Assembly: GCA_029931975.1 (NCBI GenBank)
Contig: JAOZQY010000030.1
Location: 1 to 44,018 of the forward strand
Origin: Bacteroidales bacterium
Lineage (GTDB): Bacteria > Bacteroidota > Bacteroidia > Bacteroidales > GCA-2748055
Length of the DNA stretch: 44,018 bases
Reading direction: 5' to 3'
Below, piece by piece: positions 17,035-25,087 of the stretch. Numbering within the stretch: position 1 is the stretch's first letter; the number at the start of each line of letters is the position of its first letter. The position numbers and the translations under genes were made by a program. A model generated the notes under the pieces. The model was not told where the DNA came from. It did no database searches and was given only the letters and a program-made list of their open reading frames with translations.

Positions 17035-18474
17035 CTAAAGTCCGATTCTTTCACAGGCCCCCAGGTCGGGGGCATCATCATCCAGCCTGTTATTCCCATT
17101 CAGGTCGAAGGGAAGCTCAACAGCATAGGCGGGCCAGGCTGCATCAATGGCAGGAGAAAGGCTATCCAGTTCATAGACTATTGGTACGGAATCGAACAAT
17201 GGATCCTCGTTATTGATAATATTGGTGATTAGCAAATCCTCCAGGTAGCGGATGCTATCTTTATGGATGCGCATCAGGCAGTGATCAATAAGGTAGTTGA
17301 GTTGCAGCCCATTATAACTTTCAATCAATAGTTCCATGGAATGAGCGCCATAAATAATGGAGTTCCTGAATGAAGCATTTTCAAATACACCATTCGTATA
17401 CACCACCATGTTTCCATCTCCATCGTAGGTGCCAAAGTAGTCGCATAACATCAGGGCTGGCAGCTGACGCATGGAGAAGCCACTGGGCCAGTAATTGGCA
17501 AAGGTACAGTGAGTAAAGCTGTAATCCCCGCCATAATTCAGGGCCAGGCAACTCCCCCCGCAATCACCCACCACCAGGTTGGTCCCTGTAACAGCAGCAT
17601 TCAATGCATAGATCCCGCTGGAACTCATGCGGTTGATAATGGTACTACTGATTTCCAGGTCGGGCATCCGACCCGATTCCGGTGATGCACTGATTAACAC
17701 CCCGATGGTTCCGTTATGGATCTCCGCATGGGAAATCAGGTTACTGTGACTGGTCTCAGAAAGATAGATGAAACCCCATTGTCCCGGAATATGCTCATAG
17801 AAAGCCTCCAACCGGTCACCGCCAAACCAGACAGGTTCTTCCAGTGTCCCATTAACCTGCAAGGAACCAGCAACATAAATACCTGCATTTTTATGAAGGT
17901 AAACCTTCACCCCCGGGTCGATACTCAGAGAAGCCAGGGTATCAACATAGAGATAATCGATGATCAGGTAGGGCTTTCCAGCCGGCCAGGTAGTACTTTG
18001 ATCTAATACCAGGCCAGCTATCATATGTACATCCTGGCCCCAGGCAACCAGGTCGATATCCTGAAAGTTCCCGTTGGACTGGAAAACAATGGAGTCCTGG
18101 ATACGTAGTATGTCCTCGGATCCATTGGGATCGAGGGTTGCCTCTACGAAGACAAACATGCTGTCGTGGGGAGCAATCTCCAGGTCCGAAAAACGAAGTC
18201 CTGATTCTCCATCCACATTGATCCTGAATACCGATGAAGCACCACCGGCCAGCGTGATGTTATCGATTCGGATAAACTGATTATGGGGATTTTTGACCTT
18301 GAAGGCCTCGGTCACAGTTCCAACAGTGGTAAAAACTGTATCAAAAAAAAGGGTGTCGATGGTAAATTCGAGCCGTGCATCCCTGTCCTCAATGTAATTA
18401 CGTTCCGGCTGACATGAAAAAAAGAGAGCTGCCGGAATTATTAACAGGAAAAGATAGTTGCGAATACTCATCAT
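17035..18474 (-). CDS. Lipoprotein with right-handed beta-helix domain
   Basis: A 479-residue lipoprotein (signal MMSIRNYLFLLIIPAALFFSC, cysteine at 21). Residues about 30-150 form an Ig-like/ASPM-like region (FDTVFTTVGTVTEAFKVKNP, a pattern seen in choice-of-anchor domains). Residues about 180-430 look like a parallel beta-helix with rungs such as GVKVYLHKNAGIYVAGSLQV, SHAEIHNGTIGVLIS and SGIYALNAAVTGTNLVVGDCG. The end DLNGNNRLDDDAPDLGACER is a calcium-loop-like closing motif common in such proteins. It is probably surface or periplasmic; the ligand is unknown. It is 34 bases upstream of the EEP gene on the same strand. Confidence 0.8.
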   Translation of the reverse strand: MMSIRNYLFLLIIPAALFFSCQPERNYIEDRDARLEFTIDTLFFDTVFTTVGTVTEAFKVKNPHNQFIRIDNITLAGGASSVFRINVDGESGLRFSDLEIAPHDSMFVFVEATLDPNGSEDILRIQDSIVFQSNGNFQDIDLVAWGQDVHMIAGLVLDQSTTWPAGKPYLIIDYLYVDTLASLSIDPGVKVYLHKNAGIYVAGSLQVNGTLEEPVWFGGDRLEAFYEHIPGQWGFIYLSETSHSNLISHAEIHNGTIGVLISASPESGRMPDLEISSTIINRMSSSGIYALNAAVTGTNLVVGDCGGSCLALNYGGDYSFTHCTFANYWPSGFSMRQLPALMLCDYFGTYDGDGNMVVYTNGVFENASFRNSIIYGAHSMELLIESYNGLQLNYLIDHCLMRIHKDSIRYLEDLLITNIINNEDPLFDSVPIVYELDSLSPAIDAAWPAYAVELPFDLNGNNRLDDDAPDLGACERIGL

Positions 18475-18519
18475 CGTTTTGTTATTAACGCAAAAATGGG
18501 GAAAATAATATGAGAATGC

Positions 18520-18527
18520 TATTTTTG
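18520..18527 (+). promoter_or_regulatory. Bacteroidota -7 box (TATTTTTG) for the amidohydrolase
   Basis: Exact TAnnTTTG 16 bases upstream of the ATG at 18544, in the 69-base divergent spacer with the beta-helix lipoprotein gene. No -33 TTTG is seen at the normal distance. Confidence 0.5.
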
Positions 18528-18543
18528 TTGCAAAGCTTCAACC

Positions 18544-20184
18544 ATGCGCACAAGCACAATGATTTCCCCGGTCCTTCTTATGATCTTATTTAGTTGCAAT
18601 GCACAGAAACAAAAGGCCGACCTGATTCTGACCAACGCAATAGTCTATACTGTTGATGAATCATTCAGTAAGGCGGAAGCCATTGCTATCAGGGACCATA
18701 AAATAATAGCCCTTGGAAGTTCCGAAGAAATCGCAAAAGGATATACAGCAGAAAAGGTTCACGATCTGCAGCGGGCCTTTGTTTACCCGGGATTGATTGA
18801 TGCACACTGTCATTTTTTCGGATACGGAATAAACCTGAATGCAGTAGATGTGGCAGGAACAAGTTCGGTGGAGGAGATTATTGAGATCTTAGAAGCATAC
18901 CAGGAAAAGAATCCCGGGGCCTGGATCACGGGAAGAGGCTGGGATCAGAACGACTGGAAGGTGCAGGAGTTCCCTGACAAAAGCATGCTGGATGCACATT
19001 TTCCCAATACTCCCATCCTGCTGAGGCGAATCGACGGACATGCCGCCTGGGCCAACTCCCTGGCACTGAAAACAGCCGATATCACAGCCAGCTCAAAAGT
19101 GAATGGTGGAACAGTCATGCTTACTGATGGTGAGCCAAATGGAATTTTGCTGGATAACGCCATCGAACTGGTGGCATCGAAAATTCCGGCTCCCACAAAG
19201 GCAGATATGATCCAGGCTCTTCAGCAGGCCCAGCTTAATTGTTTCAGCGTGGGACTGACCTCGGTGTATGATGCGGGCCTACCCCTTACCGTTGTACAAC
19301 TTATTGACTCCCTGCAGAGGGTCGGATCCCTGAAGATTCGCATGAATACATGGCTGTCTCCATCTGAAGAGAACTTCACACATTTCGTGGAAAAGGGGCC
19401 CTACCAGACCGACTATCTCTCTGTAAATACCATCAAACTTTTTACGGATGGTGCCCTGGGATCAAGAGGTGCCCGGATGATTGAGCCTTACTCTGATGAT
19501 CCCGGTAATCTTGGATTGTATGTCACCCCCCTCCCTGTTCTGGAAAAATATTGCAAACGAGCATACGCAAATAATTTTGCAGTGGCAACACACTGTATCG
19601 GTGACGCGGCCAACCGGGAAACCCTGAAGATATATGCGGCCATTCTGGGCGGTGAAAATGATCGTCGCTGGCGCATCGAGCATGCTCAGATCATCCATCC
19701 AGATGATTTTCATTATTTTGGCGATTTTGATATTATCCCCTCCGTGCAGACCACCCATGCCACTTCCGACATGTACTGGGCAGAAGACCGGGTGGGCAGT
19801 GAACGCATCAAGGGAGCCTATGCATACAAAAAGCTCCTGGAGCAAAATGGCTGGCTCCCCAATGGAAGCGATTTCCCGGTGGAAAAAATCAATCCCCTCT
19901 TTGGCTTTTATGCTGGAGTGGTCCGCAAGGACCAGACGGGTTTTCCCAAAGAAGGATTCCAGCCTGAAAATGCCATCAGCAGGGAACAGGCCATGCGTGC
20001 AATGACCATATGGGCAGCCCACTCAGGCTTTGAGGAGAATCTGAAAGGAAGCATCGAAGCGGGTAAACTGGCCGACCTTGTGATCACCAATACCGACCTG
20101 ATGACCGCACCTGAAGAAAAGCTCTTCGAAATCAAGATACAATCCACTTACTCCGGCGGAGAATTGGTATACGAAGCTGATTAG
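18544..20184 (+). CDS. Lipoprotein amidohydrolase (YtcJ/Amidohydro_3 family)
   Basis: A 546-residue metal-dependent hydrolase with a lipoprotein signal (MISPVLLMILFSC, lipid Cys at 18). The composite domain starts KADLILTNAIVYTVDESFSK. Metal and active-site points are IDAHCHFFGYG (HxH), GRGWDQNDW, RRIDGHAAWANS, LFTDGALGSRGA, ATHCIGDAANRETL, IEHAQIIHPDD and NGSDFPVEKINPL (Asp). The C-terminal GSIEAGKLADLVI strand closes the beta sandwich. Members act on amides or imides; the substrate is unknown here. The stop TAG interlocks by 4 bases with the stop of the barrel gene on the other strand. Confidence 0.9.
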   Translation: MRTSTMISPVLLMILFSCNAQKQKADLILTNAIVYTVDESFSKAEAIAIRDHKIIALGSSEEIAKGYTAEKVHDLQRAFVYPGLIDAHCHFFGYGINLNAVDVAGTSSVEEIIEILEAYQEKNPGAWITGRGWDQNDWKVQEFPDKSMLDAHFPNTPILLRRIDGHAAWANSLALKTADITASSKVNGGTVMLTDGEPNGILLDNAIELVASKIPAPTKADMIQALQQAQLNCFSVGLTSVYDAGLPLTVVQLIDSLQRVGSLKIRMNTWLSPSEENFTHFVEKGPYQTDYLSVNTIKLFTDGALGSRGARMIEPYSDDPGNLGLYVTPLPVLEKYCKRAYANNFAVATHCIGDAANRETLKIYAAILGGENDRRWRIEHAQIIHPDDFHYFGDFDIIPSVQTTHATSDMYWAEDRVGSERIKGAYAYKKLLEQNGWLPNGSDFPVEKINPLFGFYAGVVRKDQTGFPKEGFQPENAISREQAMRAMTIWAAHSGFEENLKGSIEAGKLADLVITNTDLMTAPEEKLFEIKIQSTYSGGELVYEAD

Positions 20185-20750
20185 CGTAGAACAAGATTAA
20201 TCCCCACGGCCACTATATCCCAGGATCGATCCGAAACAGGAAGGTTGTATTCCGCAAAAAGAAACATCATCTCGTTCACGTTATAACCCACATTAATTGG
20301 CACCCAGATCCTGGGATTCATCTCCAAGGCAAAACTCAAATCCGCATCGAGACCAATGGAAAGGCTAAGCTCGTAACGAGGTATGTAAGTAAAAAGTCCT
20401 GTCAGATCACACCCGAACCGATCCCATTTATGCAGTCCGCCAATCACTGAAAAATAACTCTTCCGGGCTTCATAAATCAGGTATTGCGCATCTATACCTA
20501 TGTAATCAGCGCCATTCATGAAATAGACATAACGGGCATTCAGGTCAAGGGAGTATAGCAGTCCATACCCTCCGTTAAATGCAAAAGAAGCTCCCCCTGC
20601 ATCGAAGAGTATCACATTCCTGTCCACATGCCAGGCAGGTGTTAAACCTACACTCCAGGCCCTTTCGGGAAGTGTTTTAGCAAAGTTAACAACCTGGGCA
20701 GAAAGAAGTATGGGCAGGGAGAACAGAAGCAGGAAAAGAAGTCTCTTCAT
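20181..20750 (-). CDS. Small outer-membrane beta-barrel-like protein
   Basis: A 189-residue exported protein (signal MKRLLFLLLFSLPILLSAQ) made of alternating amphipathic strands such as RAWSVGLTPAWHV, LLYSLDLNARYVYFM, YIGIDAQYLIYE and MFLFAEYNLPV, ending in a hydrophobic strand (IVAVGINLVLR). This suggests an 8-10-stranded outer-membrane barrel. The ATG at 20750 is preferred over the one at 20777, because the latter falls inside a promoter box (20777-20784). No specific family was recognised and the function is unknown. It lies downstream of TolC on the same strand but has its own promoter signal. Confidence 0.68.
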   Translation of the reverse strand: MKRLLFLLLFSLPILLSAQVVNFAKTLPERAWSVGLTPAWHVDRNVILFDAGGASFAFNGGYGLLYSLDLNARYVYFMNGADYIGIDAQYLIYEARKSYFSVIGGLHKWDRFGCDLTGLFTYIPRYELSLSIGLDADLSFALEMNPRIWVPINVGYNVNEMMFLFAEYNLPVSDRSWDIVAVGINLVLR

Positions 20751-20779
20751 TGTGACAGAATTGATTGTAGCTGTCACAA
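20750..20779 (-). repeat. Perfect 9-bp dyad over the start codon of the barrel gene
   Basis: TTGTGACAG (20750-20758) and CTGTCACAA (20771-20779) are exact inverted repeats separated by 12 bases. The dyad spans from the first base of the ATG to the edge of the -7 box, so it could be an operator. If transcription starts upstream, it could instead be an RNA hairpin at the start codon. Confidence 0.6.
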
Positions 20780-20784
20780 AAATA
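20777..20784 (-). promoter_or_regulatory. Bacteroidota -7 box (TATTTTTG on the minus strand) for the barrel gene
   Basis: CAAAAATA on the plus strand reads TATTTTTG on the minus strand, an exact TAnnTTTG, 26 bases before the ATG at 20750. It sits in the spacer after the TolC gene and overlaps the dyad at 20771-20779. Confidence 0.5.
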
Positions 20785-20803
20785 AGACTTCTTCGTTAAT
20801 CTC

Positions 20804-22162
20804 CTAAAACTGAATACCTCTACCCATGTAAAAGTCGAGGATCTTGGTATAAAAGATCAGTACATACTTGGCCGTAATCATATCGGAAGTGGACTCATAG
20901 AGCAGGTTACGTGCCTCCTGAAGTTCCAGTGAGGTGCCGGTGCCCACCAGGAAACGTTCCTCTGCAAAACGGAATGCCTCATCACTGTTGGCCACCGACT
21001 CCAGGGCTGAAACATAATTATCACTGGCTGCCACCGCCTCGGTATGATACTGCTGAAGCGTCTGTTCAAGAACCAGTATAGCATCGTCATACTGGTATTC
21101 CGCATCCTGCAGGTCCAGTTTGGCCTTATTGATATCGGTCTGCACCTGCCAGCGGTTGAAGATAGGTATGGAGAGCCCCATGGATAACTGCTTGTATTGA
21201 TTATTTCTAACCTGCTCATTGATAGGGTAATCAAGGCTTGGATTACTGGGATCAGGATCCAGGGGGTTAATGAGCCCGTCACTATAGTTTGAATAGACCA
21301 AGCCACTTGCATAAAGCTGGGGAGAACGTTGTCCCTTTTGCATGGCCAGATAGCGCTCCTTGCTCTCAACACCAAACTTCTTGCTTTTAATCTGTGGTAA
21401 ATTGAGCAGTGCATACTGAAATACAGAATCCAACTCAGGGATCAGCAAAGTGGAGGGATCGGGAAGTACAGGGGTTTCAATATCAAATCCCCTGTTATCA
21501 GTGGCATTCATCACATGCATCAGGGTCAGTTTTGCTATATCCCTGGCATTAACAGCCTGAGTAAATGCATATTTTGCTGCAGAGAGCTGAGCATTCACTT
21601 CCAGAAGTTTCCCCTTGGGTTCATTTCCAACCTCCACCAGTCTCTTCATCCGCTCCACCTGCTTCCGGGTTACTCCCACCTTAAGCTCTGCCACATCGGC
21701 CAGCTCCCGGTTCCTGAGCAAATCGAGATATCCGGTCACTACCTGGATGGTAATATCATCTACCATGGCCTTAAGGTCCTCCATACTCATCTGGTAATTG
21801 GCCTTATACATTTTCATGCTGTTTAATCCCTGCAGACCGTTAAACAGGGTCAGGTTACTCTGCATCCCCAGGTCGCCCTGACTTACATTTGCGTTTTTCC
21901 ACTCATAGGTTCCCCGGTCCAGCACACGACCGGTTCCCAGCTGGTGTTCAATCGAACCGTTCAGGTTGGGCAGTAGATTGAGCTTACTCTGACGATGGTC
22001 CTGACCCGTCGATTTCAAAACCAGCTCCTGACGCTTCACCTGCAGGTTATACTGAATGGCGTGATCGATACACTGATCGAGGCTCCAGAGCGAATCGGAC
22101 TGGCCCCATACCCCGGTCGCACTTACGAGCAGGACCATTGCTATTTGAAATATCTTCTTCAT
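20804..22162 (-). CDS. TolC-family outer-membrane efflux protein
   Basis: A 452-residue exported protein (signal MKKIFQIAMVLLVSATGVWGQ) that begins SDSLWSLDQCIDHAIQYNLQVKRQEL, the usual entry into the first TolC helix. It shows the duplicated helix-strand-helix architecture: DLGMQSNLTLFNGLQGLNS and QLSMGLSIPIFNRWQVQTDI are the two membrane-strand regions, and coiled-coil helices make up the rest. It should form a trimeric outer-membrane exit duct for substrates delivered by the HlyD-type adaptor, whose gene ends 9 bases upstream. Likely co-transcribed from the sigma-54 promoter in front of the adaptor gene. Confidence 0.93.
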   Translation of the reverse strand: MKKIFQIAMVLLVSATGVWGQSDSLWSLDQCIDHAIQYNLQVKRQELVLKSTGQDHRQSKLNLLPNLNGSIEHQLGTGRVLDRGTYEWKNANVSQGDLGMQSNLTLFNGLQGLNSMKMYKANYQMSMEDLKAMVDDITIQVVTGYLDLLRNRELADVAELKVGVTRKQVERMKRLVEVGNEPKGKLLEVNAQLSAAKYAFTQAVNARDIAKLTLMHVMNATDNRGFDIETPVLPDPSTLLIPELDSVFQYALLNLPQIKSKKFGVESKERYLAMQKGQRSPQLYASGLVYSNYSDGLINPLDPDPSNPSLDYPINEQVRNNQYKQLSMGLSIPIFNRWQVQTDINKAKLDLQDAEYQYDDAILVLEQTLQQYHTEAVAASDNYVSALESVANSDEAFRFAEERFLVGTGTSLELQEARNLLYESTSDMITAKYVLIFYTKILDFYMGRGIQF

Positions 22163-22171
22163 GGCGAAGGC

Positions 22172-23449
22172 TTAACGGTTATGTTTCAGAATCAGTTTAT
22201 CATGATCGGCGTAGTTCTGGTAGGAAGATACAATCACCTTCTCCCCTGGCTCCAGTCCCCCAAGCACCTCGTAATACCTGGGATTCTGACGGCCGATGCT
22301 GATATCACGTTTTACTGCAAATTCTTCAGACTCATCCAGCACAAAGACCCATTGTCCGCCGGTAGTTTGATAAAAACCACCTTTAGTCAGCAATACACCC
22401 TCTTTTGATTCACCCAGCTGCAACCTGATCCGGGAGGTCTGCCCGATCCGGATCTGTGCAGGCACCTCTTCGGTGAATACCATATCCACAGCAAAACGGC
22501 CGTTCTGCACCTCCGGATATACTTTAGTAATAACTCCCGTATAAGGTGTGCTGGCAAAATCACACTCACCTGTCAGCCCGCTTTGAATACGTGCAATATA
22601 ATGTTCATCGATATCGACCCTCAGTTTATAGGAATCCAGGATATTGATGGTCCCAACCCTGGTGCCATAGGTAACCACCTCACCAATCTCGGGATTCAGG
22701 GAGGCCAGCTCCCCATCAACAGACGCCTTGATATTCAGGTTCTCCATGCGGCGTTGGATAATCTCCATACTCGTCTCCATGCTCTCCACCGATTTCTCCA
22801 GCGAATTGATTTGAATAGATCTGTATAAGGAATCGTTCCTGAAATTCTCCAGGACCAGGTCGTAGAGCTCATTTGAAGATTCATAGGCCTCCCTGCTCTG
22901 GTCAAACTCCTCCCGGGAAATATGTCCCTGCTCCCTGAGCAACTTGTTGTTCTCATAGAGCCGTCGGGACTGGGTCACCGTAATATCAAGTTCGATGATC
23001 TGTTGCTTATAATTCAGCCGGGTCTGATCCATCTGAAGACGTGCCGTCCTTAGTTCATTGATGGCCCTGACAACCTGGGCCTCACTATTGGTAATTTCCA
23101 GTAAGAGGTTATCGTTGGCCAGCCGAAGAATCACATCCCCCTTCTTCACCATATTGCCCTCCTCAATCAGGATTTCCTGAACGCTTCCATTTTCCACTGC
23201 ATCCAGGTAAATGGTGGTGATAGGTTCCACGGTTCCCTGCACCGTAATATAATCCTGGAACACATCATGCTTCACCTCTTCAATGGTGATGCGTGAAACA
23301 TCCACATTGTATTTGGAACTCTTATCTCCAAAAATTATTACAGCCAGCACTGAAAGCATCAATGCTCCAAACAGGAGATACCAGATCATTTTACGTGATA
23401 AAAATCCTTTATTCTCAATTTTTCGGTCCATTCCGTCCATTTCAGTCAT
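22172..23449 (-). CDS. HlyD/RND-type periplasmic adaptor (membrane fusion) protein
   Basis: A 425-residue adaptor: short cytoplasmic N-terminus, one membrane helix (about 20-40, MIWYLLFGALMLSVLAVIIF), lipoyl-like half (AVENGSVQEILIEEGNMVKKGDVILRL), a long alpha-helical hairpin (about 110-240, including SREEFDQSREAYESS), second lipoyl half (LNIKASVDGELASLNPEIGEVV) and beta-barrel/proximal domains. It should bridge an inner-membrane transporter to TolC. The frame is open to 23596, but the ATG at 23449 is chosen because a sigma-54 promoter lies at 23478-23493, inside the longer version, and this start fits the family. Related adaptors usually neighbour MacB/FtsX-type ABC genes; none is present here. 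Confidence 0.92.
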   Translation of the reverse strand: MTEMDGMDRKIENKGFLSRKMIWYLLFGALMLSVLAVIIFGDKSSKYNVDVSRITIEEVKHDVFQDYITVQGTVEPITTIYLDAVENGSVQEILIEEGNMVKKGDVILRLANDNLLLEITNSEAQVVRAINELRTARLQMDQTRLNYKQQIIELDITVTQSRRLYENNKLLREQGHISREEFDQSREAYESSNELYDLVLENFRNDSLYRSIQINSLEKSVESMETSMEIIQRRMENLNIKASVDGELASLNPEIGEVVTYGTRVGTINILDSYKLRVDIDEHYIARIQSGLTGECDFASTPYTGVITKVYPEVQNGRFAVDMVFTEEVPAQIRIGQTSRIRLQLGESKEGVLLTKGGFYQTTGGQWVFVLDESEEFAVKRDISIGRQNPRYYEVLGGLEPGEKVIVSSYQNYADHDKLILKHNR

Positions 23450-23477
23450 TGTCAGTGTTTTTATTACGCGACAATAA

Positions 23478-23493
23478 TGCACTTTTTGTGCCA
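23478..23493 (-). promoter_or_regulatory. Sigma-54 (RpoN) promoter of the hlyD-tolC pair
   Basis: Read on the minus strand this is TGGCACAAAAAGTGCA, which matches the -24/-12 consensus TGGCAC-N5-TTGCA at all fixed positions but one, with GG and GC at the exact required spacing. Predicted transcription would start near 23467, leaving a leader of about 18 bases before the ATG at 23449. The divergent gene encodes an NtrC-type sigma-54 activator. Confidence 0.8.
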
Positions 23494-23539
23494 AATAATA
23501 TAAAATTCTGTCGCTCTGGAATTTAGCTTTATCCGGTCG

Positions 23540-23590
23540 AAAATAGGAACAAAAAAAGTGTTCGATTTTGGGATCTATATGTTCGTTTTC
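23540..23590. promoter_or_regulatory. Candidate upstream activating sites for the sigma-54 regulator
   Basis: GTTCGATTTT (23560-23569) and GTTCGTTTTC (23581-23590) are near-identical direct repeats 21 bases apart, about two helical turns. AAAATAGGAAC (23540-23550) is an imperfect inverted copy. They lie roughly 75-125 bases upstream of the predicted sigma-54 start, the usual distance for activator binding. This is inference from spacing and similarity only. Confidence 0.35.
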
Positions 23591-23710
23591 GTACACTAAG
23601 CTGTGGTATTTTACTATCTTTATATATATATATAGCTGACTTTGTGTTATTTAAATAATAAGGCATCTTTTTTGAGAAACTATTAGCTTAAATGACCATA
23701 AAAATGAAAG

Positions 23711-25087
23711 ATGGAACAAAAAATTGGTAGAATTCTGGCAGTGGATGACAATGAAGACATCCTGTTTGCACTGAAGTTGTTGTTGCGCCCTCATGTTGAA
23801 CTTATCGAAACCCTGTCCGGTCCGGAACGGATTCCTGAAACAATGAAAAAACAGGATTGGGACGTCATCCTGCTTGATATGAATTTCACCAAAGATGCCA
23901 TTAGCGGACAGGAAGGCTTCGATGCCCTTTCGCAGATCCTGGAGATCGACGACCAGGCGGTAGTGGTTTTTATCACCGCCTATGGTGATGCTGAAAAAGC
24001 AGTAAAAGCCATCAAAATGGGGGCTACAGATTTTATCCTGAAACCGTGGCAAAACGAAAAAATACTGGCTACCATCAACTCGGCCATAAGCCTGCGACGT
24101 ACCAGGATCCAGGCTCAGAACCTGAAACTCAAGCAGCAGGAGATTAGCGCTGTTCTGGACCAGCCCTATACCGATTTCGTGGGCCAGTCGCCTGAAATGT
24201 ACGAAGTATTTAATACCATTAAAAAAGTGGCCGCCACAGATGCCAACGTGCTGATCCTGGGTGAAAACGGAACAGGAAAGGAACTTGTGGCCAGGGCACT
24301 CTACCGGAACTCGCTACGTAAAAATGAAGTCTTTATAAGTGTGGACCTGGGGTCTATTCCGGAGACGCTTTTTGAGAGTGAACTGTTCGGTCATGAGAAA
24401 GGTGCATTTACCGATGCCCATAAGATGAAACAGGGCCGCTTTGAAATTGCTTCCTCGGGCACTCTGTTCCTGGATGAGATCGGCAACCTGACCTACCCCC
24501 TGCAGTCAAAATTGCTTACCGTGCTTGAAAGGCGCGAAATCATGCGGGTGGGCTCCACCAAACCCATTCCCATTGACGTACGTATGATCTGTGCCACCAA
24601 TAACAATATTCACCAGGATGTGGCTGATGGGATTTTTCGTCAGGACCTGCTCTACCGCATTAATACCGTAGAGGTCCATCTGCCCGCACTCCGGGACCGC
24701 ACAGGTGATGTTCCCCTGCTGGCTGATCATTTCCTGAAAATTTACAGCAGAAAATACAGAAAACCCATACGAAATATCCAGTCCTCAGCGATCAAGAGGC
24801 TGAATCAGTATGCCTGGCCGGGCAATGTCAGAGAGTTGCAGCACTCCATAGAACGCGCAGTGATTATGTGCGAAGGAAGCAGCCTGGGGCCGGACGATTT
24901 CATACTTTCTTCCAGTGTAAAAAGCAGCGGGGGCCTGGAATTGGATTCCTATAATCTGGAAGATATCGAGAAAACAATCATTGAGAAGGTTCTGAAAACG
25001 AACCAGGGAAATGTGACCCAGGCAGCTACACAGCTTGGACTTACCCGGACCTCACTCTACAGAAGAATGGAAAAGCATGGCCTTTAA
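23711..25087 (+). CDS. Sigma-54-dependent response regulator (NtrC family)
   Basis: A 458-residue activator: receiver domain (~6-125; DDNED acidic pocket, phospho-Asp56 in DVILLDMNF, Lys111 in LKPW), AAA+ domain (~155-385; Walker A GENGTGKE at 184-191, ESELFGHEKGAFTDA, Walker B TLFLDEIG at 251-258, arginine-finger region RQDLLYRINT), and a Fis-type helix-turn-helix (QGNVTQAATQLGLTRTSLYR). The sigma-54-contacting loop reads GAFTDA instead of GAFTGA. The gene overlaps the kinase gene that follows by 11 bases and is divergent from the hlyD-tolC unit, whose sigma-54 promoter it probably activates. Confidence 0.95.
   Translation: MEQKIGRILAVDDNEDILFALKLLLRPHVELIETLSGPERIPETMKKQDWDVILLDMNFTKDAISGQEGFDALSQILEIDDQAVVVFITAYGDAEKAVKAIKMGATDFILKPWQNEKILATINSAISLRRTRIQAQNLKLKQQEISAVLDQPYTDFVGQSPEMYEVFNTIKKVAATDANVLILGENGTGKELVARALYRNSLRKNEVFISVDLGSIPETLFESELFGHEKGAFTDAHKMKQGRFEIASSGTLFLDEIGNLTYPLQSKLLTVLERREIMRVGSTKPIPIDVRMICATNNNIHQDVADGIFRQDLLYRINTVEVHLPALRDRTGDVPLLADHFLKIYSRKYRKPIRNIQSSAIKRLNQYAWPGNVRELQHSIERAVIMCEGSSLGPDDFILSSSVKSSGGLELDSYNLEDIEKTIIEKVLKTNQGNVTQAATQLGLTRTSLYRRMEKHGL

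Noticed and set aside
19462-20022. Minus-strand open frame of 186 codons inside the amidohydrolase gene
   Set aside because: Shadow of a clear metal-hydrolase gene; no family resemblance.
20751-20778. TGTGA...TCACA as a CRP/FNR-like operator
   Set aside because: The half-sites are 18 bases apart, not 6, so it does not fit that family; kept only as an unassigned dyad.
20878-21414. Second minus-strand frame of 178 codons inside the TolC gene
   Set aside because: Out-of-frame reading of a full-length TolC gene, rich in rare composition and without domains.
23621-23634. (TA)7 run upstream of the sigma-54 regulator gene
   Set aside because: Simple dinucleotide repeat; could affect DNA melting but no specific signal can be supported.
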